Position numbers and translations under genes: made by a program | Source: Motiliproteus sp036960405 | Lineage (GTDB): Bacteria; Pseudomonadota; Gammaproteobacteria; Pseudomonadales; Balneatricaceae | Assembly: GCA_036960405.1 (NCBI GenBank) | Contig: JBALWS010000008.1 | Coordinates: forward strand, 9,040 to 73,039 | Length of the DNA stretch: 64,000 nt | Reading direction: 5' to 3' | Part shown: piece by piece, positions 15,576 to 24,971 of the stretch | How positions within the stretch are numbered: position 1 is the first letter of the stretch | Layout: each line of letters starts with the position of its first letter | Notes under the pieces: generated by a model | Database searches by the model: none | The model's input: the letters and a program-made list of their open reading frames with translations, nothing else | What the model was told of the DNA's origin: nothing

Positions 15576-17189
15576 CTATTTCAGCAACGGCGACAAAGGG
15601 CCCTCCGGAAGCTGATCCAGCGCTTGCTTGGCCAGCTGGCGCAACTGCTCCAGCTTGTCCTTTTCGTCGCTCGCTATCGGTAAGCGCTCTGCCAGACGGA
15701 CATAACGCAGATACATTTTCATCCGCTCCTCGCTACGACTGGGCGTATCGCGCGCGGCTTCCAAGAAAAGCTGGGCCAAATTCAACAACGCACGAGCATT
15801 TTTGGGATCATACTCGAACGCCAGACCGAAATAACGAATCGCCTGACCCGGTTTATCCGCTAGGTAATTACGCACTCCAATCCGATTAACCTTGGCGCTC
15901 ATTACCGGATCAAGCTTACTGACCTCTTTGTCCGAGGTCGCGATCACAGCCGGTTTTGGTAACGCCGGGGAGGTCTCATCCAACAGCTCAGACCGCACCT
16001 GATCCAGGTCGACCTCTATACCACGTATTTCGGCATGCTGCAGCGCTCGCTCATAACAGCGCTGCGCTTCATCCGCATCACCAAGCGTTTCATGCACTTT
16101 GGCCCGCATGATCTGAGTTTGAATTCGTACATCGTGATCGCGATGAAAACGCTGACCCGCTTTCTCCAGCAATTTTTCGATCTGAAACAACATATCCTGC
16201 TGCTCAGCAGCCCCACTCTGGGCCATCTGCAGACGCTGAACATTGGCAAGTTTGAAATAGGGCGCCGCGCTATCTAGATAGCTACTATCGCCTAGATGAA
16301 TACAACGACGATAAGCCTTTTCCGCCTGAGGAAGGTCATTGGTACGCACCGACAGTCGCCCTAGCTCCATCTGCCGCTGAATACTTAACGGGGACTGCAA
16401 CACCGCCTTTTTTACTATCTGCTTAGCCGATTCAAGCTCACCAGAAGCCTCATAAACCCGCCCTTGCAGGTCATAAGCCGGAATCAACAACGGATGCTTA
16501 CTTATCAAGCCCTGCAATAGCTGCTGCGCGGGTTCGAACTCACCCAAATGGTAATGGCATTCGGCGAGTTGATAACCAGGCAGCAACGCCTTGCCAGCCC
16601 AATACAGCGGCTCAAACACCGTCTTAGCGTCGCCATATTTGTTTTGATCGAGCAACAATCGGCCTTTGATCATTTGAGCTTGGCTATAACTGGCACCAGA
16701 AGGCTTGTGCAACGTATCACACAGCGCCACCGCGCGATTAATCGCCTTTCGCTCAATCGCGCGCTCTATCGGTTCTAGTGCCGCTCGGCGGCGGCAAAGC
16801 TGATGGATTCGCTTGCTGAGCATATCGAGCGTAAACGGTTTGGTCAGCAACTCATCAGGCTGGATTTCGATGGCAAACAGAACCGATTGCTGCGACGCAT
16901 CACTGGTCATCAACACCCAAGAGCAGGTCGGCTTGATCAAACCTTTGTAGCGCGCCTCCTCCAGCAACTGCAAGCCCGAATACGAATCATTGATATTGTG
17001 ACCGATCAGAATAATGTCATAGTCACCGGCAACGATATCTTCCAATATCCTAGAGGAGATAGACGTAGTCGTGATCGAAGTAAACCCCATGCTCTGGAGC
17101 ATGCTTTTCACCGTCGAGCGCAAATTACCGCTACTGTCGACCAGCAACACCGATTTGTTGCTGAAATCCACACTACCCATCAAACTCAA
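15576..17189 (-). CDS. Receiver-like/TPR protein with altered phospho-acceptor site
   Basis: The 537-residue protein starts with a receiver fold (about residues 12-130; SVLLVDSSGNLR, WVLMTSD, ELLTKPFTL) and continues with a long array of TPR-type helical repeats (about 140-510), interrupted by a linker near 395-420. The receiver keeps one N-terminal Asp (18), Thr95 and Lys117, but the position where the phospho-Asp is expected (DIILIGHNI) reads Gly63, so ordinary phosphorylation looks impossible. The TPR array suggests a protein-binding scaffold. No gene name is assigned. It is upstream of the PilZ-like gene on the same strand. Confidence 0.8.
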   Translation of the reverse strand: MSLMGSVDFSNKSVLLVDSSGNLRSTVKSMLQSMGFTSITTTSISSRILEDIVAGDYDIILIGHNINDSYSGLQLLEEARYKGLIKPTCSWVLMTSDASQQSVLFAIEIQPDELLTKPFTLDMLSKRIHQLCRRRAALEPIERAIERKAINRAVALCDTLHKPSGASYSQAQMIKGRLLLDQNKYGDAKTVFEPLYWAGKALLPGYQLAECHYHLGEFEPAQQLLQGLISKHPLLIPAYDLQGRVYEASGELESAKQIVKKAVLQSPLSIQRQMELGRLSVRTNDLPQAEKAYRRCIHLGDSSYLDSAAPYFKLANVQRLQMAQSGAAEQQDMLFQIEKLLEKAGQRFHRDHDVRIQTQIMRAKVHETLGDADEAQRCYERALQHAEIRGIEVDLDQVRSELLDETSPALPKPAVIATSDKEVSKLDPVMSAKVNRIGVRNYLADKPGQAIRYFGLAFEYDPKNARALLNLAQLFLEAARDTPSRSEERMKMYLRYVRLAERLPIASDEKDKLEQLRQLAKQALDQLPEGPLSPLLK

Positions 17190-17564
17190 AATCCCGACGC
17201 TCCATCACTAGCTTGCTTCACTCTTGCACGACATCAGCCTTATACGGCCCATTCAGTCCCAACAACGATTCTGACCGTTAATCAGGACGCATTGTACCTT
17301 TGATATCACGCCATACCAGCTTTCCATCATCAGACTTGCTGCAGCCAAGCCCCCCACTATTGATATCTACGACAAAAAGTTACAAGACAGCCCGTAATAC
17401 AGGTGCTAACTTTAGTGGTTAAATCAGAACAAAAGCCCACCCCCGCTGCGCAACAGCAGGCTCAACAAGCAGCAACAAGGCAAAGGGGGCGGTCGAAATA
17501 TAATAAAATGGATCGGCACTACCCATCCTATTGGTAGGCCGTACTGACAGCATGGAATCACGCG
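17190..17564. other. Divergent intergenic region without a visible gene
   Basis: This 375-bp gap between the receiver-TPR gene (minus) and the histone-deacetylase-like gene (plus) has no convincing coding frame or RNA gene. A TATAAT-like box (AATATAATAAAATGG, about 17495-17511) lies about 60 bp before the plus-strand gene, but I see no good -35 partner. It presumably holds the two promoters. Confidence 0.5.
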
Positions 17565-18488
17565 ATGGCAACAACCTACATCAGTCACCAGGACTGCGGC
17601 CTACACAACATGGGGCCGGAGCATCCAGAAAGCCCTATACGATTACTAGCAATTGCCCGCCAACTCGAACGCAGTGGTCTCAAAGATCAACTACAGCAGA
17701 TGCAAGCGGTACACATTCTTGAAGAGCAGATACAGCTAGCGCATGCACCACTGCACGCCAAGCGGTTACAGATGAAGCTGCCAGAAAAAGGAGTGGTCTA
17801 TACCGACGACGATACGGCGCTGTGCCCTCAATCGCTGCATGCTGCCAGCCTGGCAGCAGGCGCAACGATCATGGGAGTCAACCGGGTTTTGAGTGATAAA
17901 GCCGACAACGTATTCTGCGCGGTACGCCCACCCGGACACCATGCCGAGCATAATATTGCGATGGGCTTCTGTTTCTACAACAACGTCGCTATTGGAGCGA
18001 TGCACGCCCTGCAACAACCCGGTATAGAGCGTGTCGCAATCCTGGATTTCGATGTACACCACTGCAACGGCACGGTAGATATTTTTAAGGACAAACCCGA
18101 GGTACTGGTCTGCTCAACCTTCCAGCACCCTTTCTATCCGGAACGTTACAGCGAGATCCAACGGGACAACATTATCAACTGCCCATTGGCTGCCCACAGT
18201 GATGGTAATAGCTTCCGCCAGACGGTCGAAGCAAACTGGCTACCCGCTCTTCAAGCCCATAAGCCCGACTTGATCCTGATCTCGGCTGGCTTTGACGCCC
18301 ATTGGGAGGATCCGATGGCGGATCTGAAGCTAAATGAAGAAGATTACCGCTGGGTGACTCAATTAATAATGGATACCGCCCGGATCTATTCTAAAGACCG
18401 GATCGTATCGGTACTAGAAGGCGGCTATAACCCCAGCTCGCTGGCATATAGCACCCAAGCCCACCTTGAGGCGCTACTAGGCTACTGA
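17565..18488 (+). CDS. Histone deacetylase family protein (class II-like)
   Basis: This 307-residue protein belongs to the arginase/deacetylase fold. The zinc and catalytic motifs are intact: RPPGHHAE (His pair, about residues 124-131), DFDVHHCNGT (zinc ligands Asp/His, about 163-172) and GFDAHWEDP (third zinc ligand Asp, about 242-250), plus LEGGYN near the C-terminus. Bacterial members act on acetylated polyamines or lysine side chains; the actual substrate here cannot be told. It is convergent with thiI (25 bp between stops). Confidence 0.9.
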   Translation: MATTYISHQDCGLHNMGPEHPESPIRLLAIARQLERSGLKDQLQQMQAVHILEEQIQLAHAPLHAKRLQMKLPEKGVVYTDDDTALCPQSLHAASLAAGATIMGVNRVLSDKADNVFCAVRPPGHHAEHNIAMGFCFYNNVAIGAMHALQQPGIERVAILDFDVHHCNGTVDIFKDKPEVLVCSTFQHPFYPERYSEIQRDNIINCPLAAHSDGNSFRQTVEANWLPALQAHKPDLILISAGFDAHWEDPMADLKLNEEDYRWVTQLIMDTARIYSKDRIVSVLEGGYNPSSLAYSTQAHLEALLGY

Positions 18489-18513
18489 GCAGCCTAGTAG
18501 GCTTTAACAGCTA

Positions 18514-19968
18514 TCACTCGGGGCGATACACCTTAACATTGGTGTAGCCCTGATCTTTCAGATACAGTGCGTGTAGCTGGCTCATCACCCCACGGTCGCA
18601 ATAGAGCAGATACTGACACTCAGGCTCAAGCTTAACGAACTCCGTTGCCAAGCTATAGAACGGGATCTTAATCACCTCAGCACCCGGTACCAACAGCGGC
18701 TCGCGCTCCTCTTCGTCGGGATGACGGACGTCAATGACAATCTCGGACGCCTGAACCTGATCTTGAGTCTCAATCTCAATCTGCTCTTGCACTTCGGCTT
18801 CGACCTGATCAATACGAATCACCTTGGCACTAGAGACCGCCTGCTCCAACACCTCAAAATCAAACTCAGCTTCTTCTTTATCGATCCGATCACGCTTGGC
18901 ATGGGTCGTAGGCCGGTCGGAAATCACGCCGCAGTATTCCGGCATACATTTGGCAAAGTCATAAGTTCCAATGGATTTAGCCGTATCGATAATATCCTGC
19001 TTATCGGTGACGATGAGTGGACGCAACACCAGCGTATCGATGACCGAATCAATCACTGCCAAGTTAGGCAGCGTCTGGCTGGAAACCTGTGCCACGCTCT
19101 CGCCGGTTACCAACGCTTCGATCCCCAACCGCTCGGCTACCTGAGCTCCTGCACGCATCATCATCCGTTTTAGCACCACCCCCATCTGCGAATGATGAAC
19201 TTTGGTGAGGATCTCAGCAACAACCGCTTCGAACGGCACCGTGACAAACTTGACCCGGTGCGACGAACCAAATTTCTGCCATAGGAAATGCGATACCTGC
19301 TTAACTCCAGTCTCGTGCGCCGCACCGCCCAGATTGAAGAAGCAGTAATGGGTACGGCAACCACGCTTCATGGTCATATAGCTTGATACAGTGGAGTCAA
19401 AGCCCCCTGATATCAACGACAGCACTGCATCCTGACTGCCCAGCGGAAACCCTCCCAATCCAGGGTAACGCTTCTCGACGACAAACAATGACTGATCCCG
19501 CACTTCTAGATTGACCGTGACCTCCGGATTATGCAGATCCACAGAGGCCGCTTCGGTATGCTGCAGCAATCCGCCACCAACATAGCGCTCGAGCTCGGTT
19601 GAGTTGAAATCATGCTTACCCGCACGTTTTACTCGCACTACAAACCGCTTGCCCACCAAGCGTTCGGCATACACAGCCCGGGTTAACTGAAACACCTCAT
19701 CGAAATCTCCTAGGGGGTACTGCTGCACGCGCAAGATATAAGCGATACCCGGCGTCACCTGCATCGCTTCGGTCAGGCGCTCGACCTGATCCGCATCTTC
19801 CACTTGGGTTTCTACAATCACCTTATCCCACTGGCCTCTCACATGAGCCTTGGGATCGATTCGCCGCAAGATAACCTGTAGGTTTGATTGCAGCCGCTGA
19901 ATAAAGCGCTTGCGAACCGGCTTGCTCTTAATCGTGATTTCGGGGAATAGCTTGACGATAAACTTCAT
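18514..19968 (-). CDS. thiI: tRNA 4-thiouridine synthase ThiI (with rhodanese domain)
   Basis: ThiI makes s4U8 in tRNA and, in the long form, moves sulfur for thiamine thiazole synthesis. From the ATG at 19968 (MKFIVKLFPEITIKSKP, identical in position to the E. coli start) the product is 484 residues. It has an N-terminal ferredoxin-like/THUMP region (about 1-165), the PP-loop SGGFDS (187-192), a conserved Cys in MPEYCGVIS (about 344) and a C-terminal rhodanese domain with its active Cys in LLYCDRGVMS. The frame is open to 20028 but that extension is not conserved. Confidence 0.96.
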   Translation of the reverse strand: MKFIVKLFPEITIKSKPVRKRFIQRLQSNLQVILRRIDPKAHVRGQWDKVIVETQVEDADQVERLTEAMQVTPGIAYILRVQQYPLGDFDEVFQLTRAVYAERLVGKRFVVRVKRAGKHDFNSTELERYVGGGLLQHTEAASVDLHNPEVTVNLEVRDQSLFVVEKRYPGLGGFPLGSQDAVLSLISGGFDSTVSSYMTMKRGCRTHYCFFNLGGAAHETGVKQVSHFLWQKFGSSHRVKFVTVPFEAVVAEILTKVHHSQMGVVLKRMMMRAGAQVAERLGIEALVTGESVAQVSSQTLPNLAVIDSVIDTLVLRPLIVTDKQDIIDTAKSIGTYDFAKCMPEYCGVISDRPTTHAKRDRIDKEEAEFDFEVLEQAVSSAKVIRIDQVEAEVQEQIEIETQDQVQASEIVIDVRHPDEEEREPLLVPGAEVIKIPFYSLATEFVKLEPECQYLLYCDRGVMSQLHALYLKDQGYTNVKVYRPE

Positions 19969-20111
19969 GGCGTGCGGCCCAGCATTAGAAAACAGAAAAT
20001 TATACCCAAACCGCTGCAACGGAACCAATCACCGTCGTATCGATAGCAGCAAACGCGACCTGCAGCCTCAAGCAACTTATACAAGGCATGCAATTTAAAC
20101 TATCAGAAAAC

Positions 20112-20144
20112 AAAAAAGGGCCTAGCTTGCGCTAGACCCTTTTT
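20112..20144. terminator. Bidirectional terminator between tRNA operon and thiI
   Basis: AAAAAAGGGCCTAGC and GCTAGACCCTTTTT pair around TTGC, giving a GC-rich stem flanked by A and T runs. On the minus strand it ends the csrA-tRNA transcript just after the last tRNA-Arg. Confidence 0.8.
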
Positions 20145-20150
20145 ATTTGT

Positions 20151-20227
20151 TGGCGCACCCGAGAGGATTCGAACCTCTGACCGCTCGGTTCGTAGCCGAG
20201 TACTCTATCCAGCTGAGCTACGGGTGC
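20151..20227 (-). tRNA. tRNA-Arg (anticodon ACG), copy 2
   Basis: A 77-base cloverleaf on the minus strand with encoded CCA: acceptor GCACCCG/CGGGTGC, D stem GCTC/GAGT, anticodon stem CTCGG/CCGAG with loop CTACGAA (anticodon ACG, read as ICG), T arm AGAGG-TTCGAAT-CCTCT. It is identical to the copy at 20320-20396. Confidence 0.97.
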
Positions 20228-20319
20228 ATAAACTTGTTGGCTATTATCTGACTTTGCGCCAAACAGCCTGCATTTTTACAAATGCCCGGACCGCTAATTC
20301 AGCCATCCGCTTTAATAAG

Positions 20320-20396
20320 TGGCGCACCCGAGAGGATTCGAACCTCTGACCGCTCGGTTCGTAGCCGAGTACTCTATCCAGCTGAGCTACGGGTGC
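20320..20396 (-). tRNA. tRNA-Arg (anticodon ACG), copy 1
   Basis: Identical 77-base tRNA-Arg(ACG) to the one 92 bp downstream. The pair sits after tRNA-Ser and csrA on the minus strand, the standard gammaproteobacterial csrA-serV-argV arrangement. Confidence 0.97.
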
Positions 20397-20422
20397 CCAA
20401 AACAAACGTTTGCCATATTAAA

Positions 20423-20512
20423 TGGCGGAGAGCGAGGGATTCGAACCCTCGATAAGATTTCTCCTATACACCCTTAGCAGGGGTGCGCCTTCAGCCACTC
20501 GGCCAGCTCTCC
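20423..20512 (-). tRNA. tRNA-Ser (anticodon GCT)
   Basis: A 90-base class II tRNA on the minus strand with acceptor GGAGAGC/GCTCTCC, a long variable arm, loop CTGCTAA (anticodon GCT, plus-strand 20476-20478), T arm CGAGGG-TTCGAAT-CCCTCG and encoded CCA. It lies between csrA and the two tRNA-Arg genes. Confidence 0.97.
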
Positions 20513-20568
20513 AACAACGGAGACGCATGTTACCAGAATGGCTAAGGAAGGAAAGTCAAAATACCAAC

Positions 20569-20751
20569 TTATTCGGGGTTATTGCCTTTTTCTTTCTGAA
20601 TACGCTCATAGATCTCTTCGCGATGCACAGAAACATCTTTTGGCGCGTTGACGCCGATCCGTACTTGATTACCTTTTACGCCTAAAACAGTCACCGTGAC
20701 ATCGTCACCGACCATTAGCGTTTCACCGACTCGGCGGGTCAAAATTAACAT
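20569..20751 (-). CDS. csrA: Carbon storage regulator CsrA (RsmA)
   Basis: CsrA is a dimeric RNA-binding protein that represses or activates translation at GGA-containing leaders and controls motility, biofilm and carbon flow. The 60-residue product begins MLILTRRVGETLMVGDDV and has the conserved GVNAPKDVSVHREEIY core with the RNA-contact Arg (VHREE, about residue 44). It has an AGGAG ribosome site and lies between lysC and tRNA-Ser. Confidence 0.98.
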   Translation of the reverse strand: MLILTRRVGETLMVGDDVTVTVLGVKGNQVRIGVNAPKDVSVHREEIYERIQKEKGNNPE

Positions 20752-20903
20752 AGATTCTCCTTAAACCCTGTTTCCATCTTCTATACATGATTACCCTTAA
20801 CCCCAAGGCTAACTTAGTATAGACCCCAGACAACAAACAGCAGCTACTACTTAAAAAATTCCAGAAGGACAGATACGGGCTGATCCTCAACCCGCCACAA
20901 ACA

Positions 20904-22142
20904 TCAGGACTCCTGCACCACTTCAACATCATCCAGCTCGAAAACTGAATGAAGGCAGCGTACAGCCAGTTCCAAATACTTTTCAGCAATCACTACCGAT
21001 ATCTTAATTTCAGATGTAGAGATTAACTGAATATTGATCGCTTCGTCGGCCAATGCGGTGAACATCTTGGTCGCCACGCCCGCATGCGAACGCATCCCCA
21101 CACCGACAATAGACACCTTAGCGATCTTATTATCACCAATCACTTCTCGCGCCTGCAGGTCTTTGGCCACAAGCTCCAAAACCTGACAGGTCTGGTCGTA
21201 ATCGTTACGGTGAACGGTAAACGTGAAGTCTGTCGTATTATCTTCTGCCACGTTCTGCAAAATCATATCGACTTCGATATTTGCATCACTCACCGGGCCT
21301 AAGATCTTAGAGGCGACACCTGGGATATCAGGCACGCCCAACACGGTCAGCTTTGCTTCGTCACGGTTAAATGCAATGCCAGAAATTACCGGTCTTTCCA
21401 CTGTGCTTTCATCCTCTGTCGTGATCAGGGTTCCAGGCCCCTCTTGAAAACTGTGCAACACCCGCAGCGGTACATTGTACTTGCCGGCAAACTCCACAGC
21501 ACGAATCTGCAACACCTTTGAACCGAGACTCGCCATTTCCAGCATCTCTTCAAAGGTGATTTTTTCTAAACGCTTTGCGCCCTCAACAACACGCGGGTCG
21601 GTCGTATAAACACCATCAACATCAGTGTAGATCTGACACTCATCCGCCTTCAAGGCCGCAGCCAATGCTACAGCCGTTGTATCAGACCCTCCTCGACCCA
21701 AAGTTGTGATATTGCCATCGCCGTCCACACCTTGGAAACCAGCCACCACAACGACCCGACCCTCGGTCAGATCATGACGGATACGCTCGTCGTCGATATC
21801 CTGAATCCGCGCCTTGGTATGAGCGCCATCGGTCAATATACGTACCTGGCTGCCGGTATACGAACGTGCAGGACAGCCCCGCTCATTCATCGCCATACAC
21901 AACAACGCGATAGTGACCTGCTCACCGGTAGAAACTAACACATCCATTTCGCGCGCTGTGGGCTGATCCTGCATCGCTTTGGCCAGACCAATCAGACGAT
22001 TGGTTTCACCACTCATCGCAGAAACTACAACAACTACATCGTCGCCGTTTTCTCGGAACGTCTTGACCTTGTCAGCCACCGCTTGGATGCGCTCAACGGT
22101 ACCTACCGAGGTACCGCCATACTTTTGAACAATCAGTGCCAT
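20904..22142 (-). CDS. lysC: Aspartate kinase LysC
   Basis: Aspartokinase phosphorylates aspartate as the first step to lysine, threonine and methionine. The 412-residue product is a monofunctional enzyme of the Pseudomonas/Bacillus type: kinase domain (about 1-245) with KYGGTSVG, FQGVDGDGNITTLGRGGSDTTA (in parts: LGRGGSDTTAVALAA, about 148-162), and two ACT domains (about 265-405) that bind lysine/threonine. Gene order alaS-lysC-csrA is the usual one in this group; lysC follows alaS by 30 bp. Confidence 0.96.
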   Translation of the reverse strand: MALIVQKYGGTSVGTVERIQAVADKVKTFRENGDDVVVVVSAMSGETNRLIGLAKAMQDQPTAREMDVLVSTGEQVTIALLCMAMNERGCPARSYTGSQVRILTDGAHTKARIQDIDDERIRHDLTEGRVVVVAGFQGVDGDGNITTLGRGGSDTTAVALAAALKADECQIYTDVDGVYTTDPRVVEGAKRLEKITFEEMLEMASLGSKVLQIRAVEFAGKYNVPLRVLHSFQEGPGTLITTEDESTVERPVISGIAFNRDEAKLTVLGVPDIPGVASKILGPVSDANIEVDMILQNVAEDNTTDFTFTVHRNDYDQTCQVLELVAKDLQAREVIGDNKIAKVSIVGVGMRSHAGVATKMFTALADEAINIQLISTSEIKISVVIAEKYLELAVRCLHSVFELDDVEVVQES

Positions 22143-22172
22143 TTGCGTATTAAATCCTTACTCGAGCAGGGT

Positions 22173-24812
22173 TCAAGCCTGCTGTTCTACCCACCCTGTT
22201 ACCGACTCTAGTGCGGCAGCAAGTGCCTGCGGGTCTGTACCGCCACCCTGGGCCATATCTGGCCGCCCGCCACCTTTGCCACCTACTTGAGCCGCTACAT
22301 GCTTAATCAGCTCACCCGCCTTATAACGGCTGGTTAAATCTTTGGTCACCCCTGCGATCAGACTTACCTTGTCGCCATCGACAGTTGATAGCAACACCAC
22401 CGCAGAGCCTAACTTATTCTTAAGCTGATCCAGCGTATCCCGCAAAGACTTAGAATCAACACCGTCCAACTTAGCAGCCAGCAGTTTTACCCCGCCAACC
22501 TCAACAACCTGACTAAGCAGGTCATTGCCGGCTGAACTCGCCAGCTTTCCTTTTAACTGCTCTAACTCTTTTTCCAACTGACGGTTTCGCTCCAATAGCG
22601 ATCCCACCTTGTCTCCGGCCGCTTCACGACTACTCTTGACCAATCCCGCAATACGACCCAGCGCAGCCTCGGTGTCCGCCAACCAAGTTAACGCCCCGCG
22701 ACCGGTAACAGCCTCAATTCGTCGAACCCCTGCCGCAATACCGCCTTCGGAGATAATTTTAAACAAACCGATATCACCGGTTCGATTGACGTGAATACCG
22801 CCACAAAGCTCCAGCGAGACCAACTGTTGGTCCTGCCCCATGCTGACAACGCGCACATCATCGTCGTATTTCTCGCCAAACAGTGCCATTGCACCTTTGT
22901 CCTTGGCCTGCTCGATCGCCATAACTTCGGTATATACAGGCAGATTAGCTCTAACCTGATCGTTGACCCGCTGCTCCAGCCGCAGCAACACATCGGCGCT
23001 CAAACCTTCAAAATGAGAGAAATCGAAGCGCAAACGATCGGCATCAACCAGAGAGCCTTTCTGGGTCACATGGACACCAACAATATCACGCAACGCGGCG
23101 TGCAATAGATGGGTCGCCGAGTGATTTAACGCGATGGCATTGCGTTTGTTGGCATCGACCGACAATTGCAGCTCGGCCCCAACACTCAGCTCACCCTCAA
23201 TCACCTTACCATGGTGCAAAAACGCCTTACCCTGCTTGGTCGTATCCTGAACCAGGAAGCTAAAGCCGCAACCGTTGATCACACCTTGATCGCCCACCTG
23301 GCCACCGGATTCGGCATAGAACGGCGTCTGATCAAGCACCAGCGCGCCTTCTTCGCCTGTCGCCAACTTGCTAGCCTCGGCGCCACCACTGAGCAGCGCT
23401 TTAACACGGGCATGCCCTTCAAGCGCGTCATAACCCTGGAAGCTAGTCTCAACATCCAGCGTCAAGGCATCGCTGTAGTCAGCACCAAACTGACCCGCCG
23501 CCCGAGCGCGCTCACGCTGCGCGGTCATAGCGGTCTCGAAGCCTTCCATATCGAGATTCAACTTACGCTCGCGGGCGATATCTGCAGTCAAATCGACCGG
23601 GAAGCCATAGGTATCATAAAGCTTGAATACGGTGTCGCCGGGGATCGTATCGCCATCGAGCTCGGAAATACCCTGCTCAAGAATCCGCATCCCCTGCTCA
23701 AGCGTCTTGGCAAACTGCTGCTCTTCTTTCAACAACACCAACTCAACCTGAGCCTGCTTATCCGCCAATTCGGGATAGGCCTCGCCCATCTCCTTGACCA
23801 ACGGTCCCACCAGCTTATGGAAGAAGGAACCCTTCGCTCCCAGCTTGTTACCGTGCCGAATCGCTCGCCGCATGATCCGCCGCAGAACATAGCCACGCCC
23901 CTCGTTGGACGGCACCACATCGTCGACCACCAAGAAAGCGCAGGAGCGAATATGGTCCGCCACAACCTGTAGCGACTTACTTTCCAGGTCAGTCGCCGAG
24001 GTCACTTCGGCAACGGCTTTGATTAGATTCTGAAACAGGTCGATCTCGTAATTACTGTGTACCGCCTGCATCACCGCGGCAACTCGCTCCAGCCCCATGC
24101 CAGTATCCACCGACGGCTTAGGTAATTGCGCCATGTTTCCGTCAGCAGAGCGAACGTACTGCATGAAAACGATGTTCCAGATCTCAATAAAGCGGTCGCC
24201 ATCCTCTTCTGGGGATCCCGGAGGGCCACCCCAAATCTCCTCACCGTGATCGTAGAAAATTTCAGAGCAGGGACCACAAGGACCGGTATCACCCATCGCC
24301 CAGAAATTATCAGAGTTATAGCGCTCACCTTTATCGCCGATCCGAATGATCCGCTCGGCAGGTACGCCTATCTCGTCGGCCCAGATCGAATAGGCCTCAT
24401 CGTCGTCCTGATAGACTGTAACCGATAGCTTTTCACTCGGTATCGCCATCCACTGCGCAGAGGTCAGGAATTCCCAAGCAAACTGGATCGCGTCACGCTT
24501 GAAATAGTCACCAAAGCTGAAGTTGCCCAACATCTCAAAGAAGGTGTGGTGTCGCGCGGTATAGCCCACATTCTCCAGATCGTTGTGCTTGCCGCCAGCA
24601 CGGACGCAGCGCTGCGAGGTGGTAGCGCGATTGTAAGGGCGCTTATCAGAACCCAAAAATACGTCTTTAAACTGCACCATGCCTGCGTTGGTAAACAGCA
24701 ACGTCGGATCATTGCCAGGCACCAGCGAGCTGCTGGAAACGACGCTATGTCCTTGCTGTTCAAAATAATCAAGAAACGCTTGGCGAATCTGCGCGCTATT
24801 CATCTGTTTCAT
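22173..24812 (-). CDS. alaS: Alanyl-tRNA synthetase AlaS
   Basis: AlaS charges tRNA-Ala. The 879-residue product is full length (E. coli 876). It has the class II aminoacylation domain (about 1-440, with TLLFTNAGMVQFKD and the MGDTGPCGPCSE loop), the editing domain with zinc ligands HSATH (about 568-572) and CGGIH (about 671-675), and a C-terminal coiled coil and Gly-rich C-Ala domain (GGKGGGRPDMAQGGG). It is the first gene of alaS-lysC-csrA; recX is 160 bp upstream. Confidence 0.98.
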   Translation of the reverse strand: MKQMNSAQIRQAFLDYFEQQGHSVVSSSSLVPGNDPTLLFTNAGMVQFKDVFLGSDKRPYNRATTSQRCVRAGGKHNDLENVGYTARHHTFFEMLGNFSFGDYFKRDAIQFAWEFLTSAQWMAIPSEKLSVTVYQDDDEAYSIWADEIGVPAERIIRIGDKGERYNSDNFWAMGDTGPCGPCSEIFYDHGEEIWGGPPGSPEEDGDRFIEIWNIVFMQYVRSADGNMAQLPKPSVDTGMGLERVAAVMQAVHSNYEIDLFQNLIKAVAEVTSATDLESKSLQVVADHIRSCAFLVVDDVVPSNEGRGYVLRRIMRRAIRHGNKLGAKGSFFHKLVGPLVKEMGEAYPELADKQAQVELVLLKEEQQFAKTLEQGMRILEQGISELDGDTIPGDTVFKLYDTYGFPVDLTADIARERKLNLDMEGFETAMTAQRERARAAGQFGADYSDALTLDVETSFQGYDALEGHARVKALLSGGAEASKLATGEEGALVLDQTPFYAESGGQVGDQGVINGCGFSFLVQDTTKQGKAFLHHGKVIEGELSVGAELQLSVDANKRNAIALNHSATHLLHAALRDIVGVHVTQKGSLVDADRLRFDFSHFEGLSADVLLRLEQRVNDQVRANLPVYTEVMAIEQAKDKGAMALFGEKYDDDVRVVSMGQDQQLVSLELCGGIHVNRTGDIGLFKIISEGGIAAGVRRIEAVTGRGALTWLADTEAALGRIAGLVKSSREAAGDKVGSLLERNRQLEKELEQLKGKLASSAGNDLLSQVVEVGGVKLLAAKLDGVDSKSLRDTLDQLKNKLGSAVVLLSTVDGDKVSLIAGVTKDLTSRYKAGELIKHVAAQVGGKGGGRPDMAQGGGTDPQALAAALESVTGWVEQQA

Positions 24813-24971
24813 AAAAAATCAACCACCGACGACGTACTTACTAGCCCTAAAAACCATTAGCCAAGAGCGTAAAAGTAACAATTTTTTGCTTGCAAAATGG
24901 GGCAACAGTATACATGGGGTGCCGGTGACGGAAAACCATCCTTAGCACAAATAACCCACTGCAATAGGGGA

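Noticed and set aside
23166..23972. 268-codon plus-strand open frame
   Set aside because: Antisense to the conserved alaS editing and aminoacylation regions; no ribosome site or known motif.
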